NCBI GenBank assembly: GCA_023375675.1
Contig: JALQBC010000023.1
Location: 372,001 to 436,000 of the forward strand
DNA length: 64,000 nt
Direction: 5' to 3'
Source of the DNA: Cytospora piceicola
Lineage: Eukaryota > Ascomycota > Sordariomycetes > Diaporthales > Cytosporaceae
A program made the position numbers and the translations under genes. This document shows positions 45,266 to 56,092 of the stretch, piece by piece; the first letter of the stretch is position 1; each line of letters starts with the position of its first letter. Below the pieces are notes generated by a model that was not told the DNA's origin, did no database searches, and was given only the letters and a program-made list of their open reading frames with translations.

Positions 45266-46388
45266 ATGGCCGAAATACTATTCTCCGAGGATTCTGCCAA
45301 GGAGTTGAAAGGCAAGGTTGTTTTGCTGACAGGTGAGTACTCCCATATCTACTGATCGCTGCCAGTTCCCGGTGGCTGCTTGCCAGCTGATATCTTCACA
45401 GGAGGAGCACAAGGTATTGGCGCAGCTGCCGTAGCCTTGTATCACAGCTTTGGTGCCCATGTCTATTTCGGGGACTGGGACGATGCCAAAGGCACAATGG
45501 TGGAGAAGGAGCTTCAGTCGAAAGGCGCCGGTGGCTCAGTACACTTCCAGAAGCTTGATGTTCGGGATTACAACTCTCAGCTGGCACTGTTCGATTCCGC
45601 TTTCGGGGATCACGGACGAGTGGATGTCGCGATCTCCTGCGCTGCTGTGACCGAGCAAGCAGGATGGTTTGAGCCTGAGAACTTGGATTTGCAATCCGTT
45701 CGGCGCGTGAGTTGCCCGAGAAATTATCCTCTGATAGGGGATTGGAATACTCTGACGGCCTAAAATCTGTCACAGGAACCGATTGCACTCAAGGAGCACC
45801 TTGATATCAACCTCGTGAGCGTTCTGTCGTTCTGCAGGATTGCGCTAGCATACATGAAAGCCAGCAAGCCCCAGGAAGGCAAGGCCTCGTTCTCGAAGTC
45901 TATAGTTCTCGTCTCTTCCATTGCGGGCATTACGGAGGCACCAGGCCTGTTCACCTACTCCACTTCAAAGCATGGCGTGATAGGTCTCATGAGAGCACTT
46001 CGGCCATGGGCGCCTTTGAAGTACGGCGTGAGGGTCAATGCGCTTTGTCCATGGGCTACGGATACTCAGCTTCTGGGTGTCAAGGATAAATGGGTAAAGG
46101 AGAAAATGCCCCTGAATACAGCGCATGATGTGGGGAAGATCATGTTGCAGTGCTCGGCTGATCAGAACTTGAATGGAAAGGCCGTCTTCGTGACTGGCGG
46201 GAGGTTCTTTGATACAGAAGAGGGAATCGATAGGACTTTGCCACAGTGGATGGGAGAGGAGAATGCCAAAGAGTTCTTGAAAGGACAAGAGATTCTTGGA
46301 CTGGTGAGTCAATCAGTTGCGCTGGTAACGGATGATCAGAATCATCATGCTAAACATTTCACTGCAGGGAGAAAACTGGACGGGTTGA
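45266..46388 (+). CDS. Short-chain dehydrogenase/reductase
   Basis: Four exons: 45266-45332, 45402-45706, 45776-46303, 46368-46388; introns of 69, 69 and 64 bp; 306 aa. The coenzyme loop LTGGAQGIGAAAV is assembled across the first intron, followed by VYFGDWDD, an acidic residue consistent with NAD(H). The catalytic Ser is in IVLVSSIAGITEAPG and the Tyr-Lys pair in YSTSKHG. The last exon adds only GENWTG before the stop. It belongs to the same broad group as the divergent partner but shares limited identity, so it is not a recent duplicate. Probable oxidation of an alcohol intermediate; the substrate is unknown. Confidence 0.9.
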
Positions 46389-49300
46389 TGACTGGGCTAC
46401 GGAGATATCGAGAACGAACTGGCCAGCCGACGCTGGATGGGTTGTTGGATTCGTGTCGGACCTTTTCTCGAGTACAAGAACACTCAAGGTGCGGGGGCAT
46501 GACTGGTCTCGGTCGCATTACGGAAAGTTGGATATTGAAGTATCCCGAGCAGTCGACATGCACTGGTACGATTCTTCCATCCTCATGCGCAAGCTTTCTT
46601 TGAGTGGGCAACATAGCAAGAGACCTTTCGCGCTCAACCTCGCTTCCGAACATATGTGATTCCTTGTCGTATATCCTTTCAATAAAAGGAGACACCAGCA
46701 AAGTGGAGCGACGGGTGCGGGTTTGCGAGACAAAATTACTGCCGGAGTGTGACCTTGTGGTAGCTAGCCACTCCATCTGGGCAAGGTTGGGCCGACTATC
46801 AACTTCCTGTAACATTGACCTACAATAATACCCACAGCGGCAGCCTACACCTCCCAAAACCGATAACAAAACACGAGAGCAGCAAATACTTAGTGTTCGA
46901 GGTGACGGCGGTTGAGTGACGTGTCAACTAATATCGATAGGGGAGACAGCGACCAGTGAAGCAGGGTATGATGAGCCGGCCTCGAAGACATTCGTCAGTT
47001 GTGGCAACTCCCAGAACCTACTATACTACACTTTTGAGACCAAAGCGGATTAATCCGTGAAGCCTTGAGGACATGGACATATGAAATGATGGGAACGTAC
47101 TTCACGGAGCCACCATGAAGGCAAAGGTGACCTGGCACAGGTGTGGCTCGGCATAACTACGGCTGTGATTCTGATCCCAGTCAAGCCCGTGGTCCCTCGC
47201 CCACGACATTATGCTGGATGGGATTGGCACTGTGATCGTTGTTGGGGGCACTGATGTCCCGCGACGTATGCGAGAAGGTAAGCCCAGGTTCGTATGTGAT
47301 TTGTTGTTGCTTGGAGCGCTAGGTTCGAATTGATGAAGTCAAATTAAGCTTCGTAGCTCCACCAGATCAACGGGATCTCAACGTCTGCCCCTGAAGTACC
47401 GAGTTGTTAGGCTGCGACCCTGGCAGAATGCCTCTGGAGGGAGACCACACCACGGCCAACTGGTCGACTCGCAACGAGCGACTAAGGTCTAGAGTGCAAC
47501 GTTCTCCCGTCCCAAAACGAGAAAAGTGGACGCAAACATAGCGCTCCAAGAGAAAAGACGTGAATAATGCGAGGCAGATTCACAACCGATCATACGGCTG
47601 AAACGTTTAGATGCTACGATGTGAAAGTACTTACAAAACAGTTGTGCGGTGCATTGACTGCTCGGAAAAACAACTGCTCCGGCGAGCGAGCGATTGATGG
47701 AAGATCCGGGTCACCCAAGGACTTTCAATTGTTCCTGTTCAGTTGGTACGGTCAGACCATGGGATCGCGCCATGACAAGAGCAAATGTAAGCTAGAAAAC
47801 TGGGGCGGTAAGTGTTATTGATATCTGGAGACCTGGGGGGGGGGTCTAGATTGGCTAAAGTCACTTCGGCGCTTAGCCAATCTTTAGCCAGGCCATTTCT
47901 CGCGCCAACTAAGTACTTAAGTACTTACCCTAGAGTAAGTAGTGACTCTTCACAAGCGCGTAGAACTAACCGCCTTAGACATAAGAACAGTGAAAGAAGG
48001 GACGAACCCCGAGAATGATATATTTTGAGGCTTGAACATGACCGAAATCGCATGATGAATCAAGTCACCTGCGCGAAGTCGAGTGACTTAGGTCCAGATC
48101 ACGACTCGTTAGTCAGTTGGCAGGGACTCGCCACTGAGTCCTCTAATTCGTCTAATTCGAACGACCTCAGGACTACGTGTATTTGTGTCGTGGCCTGGCC
48201 TGGACAGTCGAAGTTGACTTGTATCCAGAAATTATGTACCTCAGGTCTCGGTTGGAATGTCACTGTCCTAACTAATGTCGAGAACTTGAAAACTCGAAGG
48301 CAGACATGGATCTGTAATTAGCAGGATGCTTCTCCTTCTTGCCTTCAAACACTCCTCTCCCAGCAGATTATCAGATCCAATTTCCGGTCGTGTAAATCCA
48401 AAGCTAAATCAACATCAAGAAATGTTTATTGATCACCGTGACCTAGGCGTGAGGTCTGGGTTCGAAGAATCATGGAATTGAACTTCTGGAACAGATCCAC
48501 AGGTATTTTGAGGAACATGGATCCGAAGGTCTGCGTGTTTGGTGCACGTGTGATAGAGTTTGTTGGATCACGCAGGTTTATCCAACCTGTAGAGTCGATA
48601 TGAACACCCTGGGGCACATATGTACACCGGCCTTGGTAACTGGCCGTCGTGATGTTGCAACTCGTAGACATCGCCACCCATGGGCTTTGCAACCTAATCT
48701 CATGGGCTTCCCCAACCATGTAACCGAAATTCAGATAAGTCAAGATCTAAGGCTCACCAAAGCCCACAACAGTCACAAATTTGCACAGCACACAAAATCG
48801 ACATTGCAAGCCGTATCTCCTCAGTATTTATGAGACCTAATCATCAAATCGCAACTGCTTGGTACCGGTTTCTTCATCTGACAGGATGCGCTAAAACTTC
48901 TGGTTATATGAAAGGCTTGGAGGAGCGGTGTCAAGTAGCAAACTAAAGGGGTCAGGCCCCAGGGATGGGTTCGGCAATACTACAAGTGATAGCGTCTCGA
49001 AGTGATGACGTCTCGTTTTAGCCGGAAGGTACGCCCATATCCAATATGATCGCAAGTTTTCGGAATACCTAGGCATGTAGCAGAGGACTAGTGAACACTC
49101 TATCAGCCAGTGGTCCAGATCGGTCAGGTCACCAATTTTCGTGCTATACCTAGGTATCTATGGAGGTAAATACCCCGAGTCTGTAGGCTCTGACTCAGAC
49201 AAGGTACTCAGCACAGGCACCTTGAGTTCACGATTGTAGTCTCGTAGAAGATTGGCAGCGTTATACATGTTGCATGTACCGCACAATACCCGCAAGACCA

Positions 49301-49895
49301 ACTGGGGAGAACGTGCGAACATACCACATGTATTTGGCTGTACCTAGATAGATATAGAAAATCTTTCCTCCTTGTGAACTCTCCTAGGAAAGGTGAAATT
49401 GCGTAATCAACATACCAAGGCAGTGCCATCAAGGTCTTCGAATAACGTCTTCTCAGTGTACATATGGACCACCGCAATGAGATCTTCCCAAATGAACGTG
49501 ATTCAAAGTCAATTTTCGGAGAACCATAACAGCTAGAGGAGACGGGGGCTTCGAGGAGGTGCCCAGGATTCGCCATTTCGCTATGACTATATCCGTCCCC
49601 CCTTAGCGAGAACAAACTTCAGTTCTGCTTTCGATGAAGCTGACAGCAATCAGCCGGGGCCTGAGCACGATGTATTGTTCCAGTATATAATGCCGGGAAA
49701 TGTACTACCTTGGTCTGGGTTCACTTGGAGTTCCCTTACACCTCGACAATATTTCCTCGGAAGCCTATGTGACTTGGTTTTTCTCAAACAACTCCACCCG
49801 GCGAATTTTACATACATCCACCCACCAGCAGACTCAATACCTCATCAGTCAAACTCTCACATTTTATTCTTCCCTCCGCATAATATTCCGTCACA
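46389..49895. other. Gene-poor interval
   Basis: 3.5 kb without a convincing gene. It holds a poly-G/C-rich stretch near 47836, aagtacttaagtactt palindromes at 47907-47935, ctagg palindromes near 49066 and 49147, and one possible coding relic at 48426-48743. Confidence 0.5.
48426..48743 (-). other. Unassigned protein-like open frame
   Basis: 105 codons on the minus strand, with balanced composition (WVAMSTSCNITTASYQGRC, YVPQGVHIDSTGWINLRDP) suggestive of a secreted protein fragment. No signal peptide, homologue or splice partner was found. It may be an exon, a relic or chance. Confidence 0.22.
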
Positions 49896-49922
49896 ATGCA
49901 GTCTTATCAGCAGCCGCAGCAG

Positions 49923-49959
<37 letters not shown>

Positions 49960-50831
49960 TCTTCGCCTACTACCTCGAGCAGCTGCAGGAGCATCAACCC
50001 CCCGCTTATGACCAAGGCGGCCTGGTCCACAGTCCCCAGGACCAAGGCGAGAAGACCGGCTTACAAATCTGGCCCCGGGCCCACAACACCCGGGCCTCTA
50101 CCATACGGGCGCATTATCTCCGGTCTTCTTCCACCCTACCGTGGATCCCGCCGATCTACTCACAGAGCGCCACCCAAAATCTGGCCTTCCTAAGCCCGGG
50201 CCTCCCAAGCGCGGATTTCTCACAGGCACAGGCCCTACCTGTGACCTTCCCACCCCCTGCCATCCAACAGCAGGCGGCACCACGTGGGGGCATCCAGAAG
50301 AGGCCCGAGGTCGCTGCTGGCAGGGCCAAGAGGGGCCGACCAAGGGCCGATGACAGGCTCCACGGCGAACAGCCCTCAGGAGACGCGGCGGCCATGGTCC
50401 AGGTTGCCTGGAACAAGGCAGAGGCCAGCTACCACCGCCTGAGGAGCGCCAGGAAGAGGCGCGAGCAGTACGAGAGGAGGCCCGAGGCCAAGAAGACGAG
50501 CCCCGGAGAGGTGACGAGGATGGAGAAGTGTGTCACCAAGAACACACTGCTCTACGAGGAGGCCGTGGTGAACCTCCGCGTCGCTCGCACTGGCCCAGCC
50601 TCCAAGTTGCTGCCGGCGACCAACGTGGCCGAGCAAGAGCTCGCCAGACGCGAGGAGGTGCTCGCCGAGCGAGAGGGAAGGTACAGGGAGGCGCGAGGCC
50701 AGCAGGCCCCCCCTGACCCTCTCAAGCACGGGGAACTTGCGTGGCACGCCAGTGCAAAGAACCAAGTTGAGGAGCAGAGGCAGGTCGTGGAAGCGTGCAG
50801 GGAGCGCGACAGGAACTACCTATGTACCTAG
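49896..50831 (+). CDS. Q-rich orphan protein with AT-hook-like motif and coiled coil
   Basis: Intronless, 311 aa, preceded by a C/T-rich leader and a cacaATG start. Residues 2-21 are almost all Gln/His/Tyr. A Pro-rich middle leads to AKRGRPRADD, matching the RGRP core of an AT-hook that binds the DNA minor groove. The C-terminal 130 residues are strongly charged and helical (SARKRREQYERRPEAKK, ELARREEVLAEREGRY, VEEQRQVVEACRERDRN), probably a coiled coil. The last codons and the stop lie inside an intergenic-type ctatgtacctaggtag palindrome, so the end may have been captured from the repeat. GC content is well above its flanks. A nuclear role would be inference. I recognise no homologue. Confidence 0.55.
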
Positions 50832-52535
50832 GTAGATGGGCGCTACGCGCTTAGCGGCGCAGGGCGGCTCCTGCACGGGGCTTCATTAGCGTTGATGCGG
50901 CGACACACAGTATGTACAGTATGGAAGGGACAAGGGCTAATCCGAGGGTTTGTGTTCTTTGACCGCACGAGAATGTAAATAGAAGAAGGACGATGGATGA
51001 GGAGAAGCGGAAGGAGACGGAAAAGGAGAAGGAGCCCGGTGCTCTGAACATCCAGTGGTGGTCTCTTACAACCTGACTGTAGTGAAGCCATCTCACCCCA
51101 GGTAGAATAATGAACCTAATACCCAATTTTATTCTCCCCTGGCCAGTGACCATACCACCCATGCCAACCAACATACAAGAATTATGGCAGTTGAATAGTA
51201 TCTGTTTACCGAGGAGCTCCGGGCCCATGTCTGTGATAGGCTTCGGAGTTTATGTTATTCTCCTAGCAGCACTTGAGTAGTGCATCAGGTGTAATCTGGT
51301 TCATGAGAATAAACCACACGTGGAATGAAAGGATTTAAATGTTCGGTATTGGTTGTTTCGAGAAGCGGAACCTTTGTGTACATACGGCGGGTTCCATAGA
51401 CCAGGAGGAAAGGAATTAGCCTGAACTCCAGCGGTAGAGGCTGTCCGCTGGAAGAGACTAGAGCATTCAAAGATGTTGTCAGCACGTATAGAAAGTCTAT
51501 AAAATAATATAGGACTCAGGGTCTTGAACGCGTCAAGCTCCAGGTATTAGTACAGATGTTCCAAGCCCTGGAGGTTGACGTGGATTCATGCATCGACCGG
51601 CTGGGATGGATCATCAGCCCCCCGTCCCTTTACTCACGACATAGAGATGATTATTTCAAGTTCAACCCATTTGCTTGGCTTGAGTCAATGAGCCAAGAAC
51701 CTAACAGCCCAAGTCCGTCACGAAAAGCAGCAAACAAGGAAGCCGTAATCTTGTTGGGTTTCTCTGTCCCCGGGTGTAAGTGGGGTTCTGTGTTGCAGAC
51801 GTACCAAGCTGGGTACGATGAAAGGTCCAGTCTCACATAATATCGACTAACCTGCCAAGTATGCGCCCGAGGAGCGACATTCTTATCTAGTTGTTTCCTG
51901 CATCGTGGCGAATACAAACTCGAGTGTTGTGGTACTGTTGAGAGCAGTCCAATACTAGAAGGCCGATATTATGAAACTGTTTGCTGTCATTTGTGGCAGG
52001 ACTTGACTCTTTCTCTTTCAATGATTATCCACAGGGTTAGGGGCCCTTCTAGCTTCATGTCAAGTCTGGTTTTAGCCCTAACCCTCGATGTAGGTTACCC
52101 ATGCGGCACCCCTGATAATGATGAAGCCCCCTTCTCCAAGTTACCTACTTACTAAGTAGGTAGGCAATCATATGTATTGACTAGACAATGCCTTTGGCAG
52201 CTCTCGGGTGGGTAGTGGCTAACTGGAGACATATCAATGTTCAAGAATCGAGGATGCATGCAAAGATAATGCCAAGCAGGCACGGCAATGCCCTACAGTA
52301 AGGGTGTCGATAGACATCTGGAAGCAGACACATGGGGCAACTGGGTCACAGGGGATTGCCGATGTTTTGAAGAATGCTAGACGGTCCAGGGAGTCTGTTG
52401 ACATTTGCTACATATGCATGGCTATGTAAAGTAAGCCATGGACTGTCCGTACCCTTTTACTCATGATATCGTTCTCCGAATGGTGAAGGAGGCTACACTC
52501 ACCCCGTGCCCAGGTGTCCAGAACTCACCTGCAGT
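50832..52535. other. Intergenic, no gene seen
   Basis: 1.7 kb with short frames only. A self-complementary ttacctacttactaagtaggtagg occurs at 52140-52164 (written here from its two arms, ttacctactta and taagtaggtag). Confidence 0.45.
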
Positions 52536-53626
52536 CTATCCTGTATTCTCCCAGAAGTTCGCCGCCCCCTCCAGATCGTCGACATTCAGGAGATCGACAC
52601 CATTATCCCAGAGCGTCCTCCAGATGGCGTTCCTCGTACCAATAGGCCATCCCGGCTGGTCCCAGTATCGCACCGCGATACCTTTGCCATGGGCTACAGC
52701 CACCTGACTCTTCAGCAAGGCAAGCTCTATGGCGTTGAGGCCTTGGTTTCCCTTCACACCCGGGAACTGCACGGAGAAGTCGGTGCTCGCGATGGGCGAC
52801 ACATCCGAGGTGATGTTGGAGAAGGTGGAAATCAGGGTCGGGATGGGGACGTCCCAGAAGTAATCGCGCGGCTCCACGCCCTGGACCTGGTTGAGCGGTG
52901 TGTTTCCCGTGCCGATGACCGTCACGGGGCCGCTTGTCACGGCTGTGCCGTTGAAGGTCGTCAGGTAGCCCGCGTCGCGCAACGGCTGAAGGGCACGGAT
53001 AACGACGGGGAAGGTGGTAGGGCCGTCGGTCTTGAGATCCACGAAGAGGTAAAGGGTCTGACTGGAGGACGTATCGTACACGCCATTTTTGGTCGCGCCT
53101 GAGACGAAACTGCTCTTTGGGTTTTGGGACTTGAGGACAGACAGGATGGGTTGGATGTACAGGCTATCGAAAGTCCGTTCGTTGGTCAGGGCAGATTGCT
53201 CGTGACCAACATAGAGGATCCCGTTGTATAGCCAGACGTCGGCCTCGATAGAAACGGCACCGACAGACAGGGCGGAATAAAAGGGAGCTTGGCGCCAGTA
53301 GTCATTGTGGGAATGCTAGTACCCTCGAAAATCAGTGGAATGCACTCAATAGCTGGGGCCACATGAATGACGCGAGAGCTCTCTCTGCCCTGATCTGGTG
53401 CAGAAGATAATCCACAGTCGAAACCTTGAAAAGGAGAGGAAGCTCGGGTGTAACTTACAAAGGCCTTGGGCACGATCTCGCGCGTGAGTGAGGTGGGATA
53501 GTCAAATTTGGGATTCAAGGCGGCATCATTGATGATTGTCTGGAGAGCCGGAGACAATGGCACGTTGGACTGGCTCAGAACAGCTGAAGTTGCTGCAAGT
53601 ACTGCGATGAGGACTGCCCGCAACAT
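52536..53626 (-). CDS. AIM6: Aim6-type PLC-like phosphodiesterase, secreted or organellar
   Basis: Two exons, 53459-53626 and 52536-53315, with a 143 bp intron; 315 aa. The N-terminus MLRAVLIAVLAATSAVLSQ is a signal peptide. Reading across the splice gives VPKAFHSHNDYWRQAPFYSA, then SIEADVWLYNG, LYVGHEQSAL and ERTFDSLYIQPIL: the His, Glu/Asp and His residues of the PLC-like TIM-barrel family that includes yeast Aim6. The C-terminal half has VDLKTDGPTTF, RYWDQPGWPIGTRNAIW and LLNVDDLEG, closing the barrel. The family resembles glycerophosphodiesterases, but its substrate is not established; the yeast gene was named from altered mitochondrial inheritance. The intron is longer than most here and its frame is open, so it could be mistaken for coding. 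Confidence 0.88.
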
Positions 53627-56092
53627 TTTGAGGGGAAGCTTTAGTAGCTGGATGAGGGGTTCCTTGAGCACCCCAGTTATGCATGCTGGCGTTCATCCCC
53701 TCTCCCGTCTTTCCTGGCGGCATGTTCAGGTTTTATACACCGTTGAACAAGACACTGATCAGACAAGCCTCAGTGCCAGAGGTACGTGGACCGTGATGTC
53801 ACTTGAAGGTGCTATATTGATGGCGTCGGTGTTATTGCAAGGCGAGAAGATCAGATTGGCCAATGGAACTTGCACGTGGGATAGCATTTGCAGATTGCTA
53901 AATTCAATGCTACAACCGAGCATCGCATGTGTCCTGAGCCTGGGTGTTAGAGGTTTCCCTCAAAGTTACAGTAGCCAGCAAGCGCCGGACATCCAGAGCC
54001 CCATCGTGTTAAGTTTGGGCAGATTGTATACTTAAGTTTGTAGATATGATAAGTGGTAAGGTATCGACATCCGGAGACTACCAACTTATGATTACTCCAC
54101 CCTACCGACGTCGACCTTAGAACCGGCTTGTCAATAGGAGTCCGTACATACCTAGGTATATGTGTGGGCAGCCTTTTCCCACCATGATATTAAGGGCACT
54201 CCAGTTTCGAACCAGAACTGGAATTGGAATCAGTGGCAGCAATCACTGAACCTGGCTTCTTATCTCATCCAACAGTCGGCACACGTGAATGTTGAAGACA
54301 TAGGAAGCAGTGGTAGCGGCAAGAGGACCTGGTACAAAGGCCAATCGACCATATAGCGGGCCGTGCATGTCATATCAAATTGGTGTAGCCAGGTGGATTC
54401 AGCGACATGGACCCTGAGTAAGGTACCCTGGGATACTTACCATGGTACGTAGACAAGCTGACAGGTATTACAAGCGGGATCTGATAAGATTGCATTATAA
54501 GGCCTCCATTATAGGACAGATCGTTGGATCCGGAGAGACATTATATTGGAGTTTGAGGTGGTCGTGGGTTAGAAAGCCTGGCCTCCGATATTGTTCATCT
54601 GCTTGTAGGTATGTACTGCCCTGTACCAACATCAGGCCAGCTTATGTCCCTATCGTGTACGGTAAGTTCTAAGGTTAGCCTGGGCACCCGGGCACTGGGG
54701 TAGTCAAGTGTCCAGGTGCCCACTGTGGCTGACAGTGGGCCGTCGAGGTACCTGGGTACCTCCTAGGAAGTACTGTGCAATCAAGTGCAGCGCTATTAAG
54801 TGCTATCCCTCCCAGGGCCTCTGGCACCTGTGGCCTCCTGGCCAACGGCCCTACTAAGTCAGCACTGTGAGCAGAGGTACTTATGTAAACACCTGCACGT
54901 CTTCTGTATTTGGCTGTCGCGAAGCACGAGCATCACTTTAGCACCACACTCAACAAATCTGGGACATTCGACATCATACCGCTCCAGAACACTCAATCCT
55001 TTATTGATTTCCTCGTTCTTGCCGTTGTATCTGTACTCTCTTGGCGTCTGAAACCATCACGGCGCATGCACTCTAACATCGTCACAAATCAGTGACTGAT
55101 ACTTGGGGAGGCATCTCCAAGAATGAGCTCATTGTAGGTTCGAGCACAGCTCCTTTTCATTAGTTGCCTCTCTCCCTCCTACCCCTCTCCGTTGCAGGGC
55201 ATTTCTGCGGTCCAGGCAAGAATCCATCTTGTTGCTCCTGCTGGTTGGTACTCCTCAAAATGTGGCTGCGTCGTCCATTGCGCAACCAAGCCACCGTGCT
55301 CAAGGTGTCAGTCAGGTGGAGGTGCCAGCCAATCTGACTGACCACACATAACCTTGCTGACCATGAGGACCCTTTTGGGAGCTTCATCTGCATCTTGACT
55401 GCTAGATGAGGACGTTGCTATAGTCAGCTCTAGCACGTGTTTTGTCTGGGTCGAATCGCATCTCATGGTCTTGACCAGAAACATTAGCACTACCCGTACC
55501 ACATGTTGTTTCACTGCTGGCTGCTACTAGCACCGGCGGCTGGGCGGGCACCCTCCATTCACGCAGGTGCAGGCCCTCCGATATTGCCTAGCCCCTTCCG
55601 GATTACGTCGACTCGCCTTGGCCCGGCCAGGACTGGGCTGGCTGGCTGGCTGGCTGACAAAGTCATTCTCCGACTTGACTTCATCTCTACCTGACGCTGA
55701 CCAAAATCTTCTCTCATTCACAGACAATAGACTTCATTGAGATACCCCGTTACCATCGACACTGACATACATCGGCGACTGCATGCTTTTACCTGCACAC
55801 TAGGTTGCTGTGCGAGTACCGCATCCACCTTACTTCGATCTAGCCCACCCCGCCCAATTTCCGATTACAAGCACAATACACCGGAAACCGGGACGAGGGC
55901 TACAAGAAAACCGCCATCGGTGCCGCCGCCGCCCCCATCATTCCGCGCGATCCCCATCCACAAGGCCACCGCGCTACGATCTGCATGACCAACCACCAGT
56001 TCCGACAGATCCCTCTCTACACCTTCGAATCCCCTGTCTGGCGTCAGTTTGCTGGCGCTGTGACGTAGGGGCCCGGTTGAAGCACTGGCAAC
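53627..56092. other. Intergenic, no gene seen
   Basis: 2.5 kb. ctagg palindromes occur at 54148-54163 and 54746-54770, and a CTGG tetranucleotide run at 55635-55657. The last ~350 bp is C-rich on the plus strand and is probably the SAPS leader. No believable gene. Confidence 0.5.
55635..55657. repeat. (GGCT)n microsatellite
   Basis: Five tandem ggct units upstream of the SAPS gene. Confidence 0.75.

Noticed and set aside
46345..46869. Minus-strand open frame of 174 codons overlapping the SDR 3' end
   Set aside because: Overlaps an established gene and has shadow composition.
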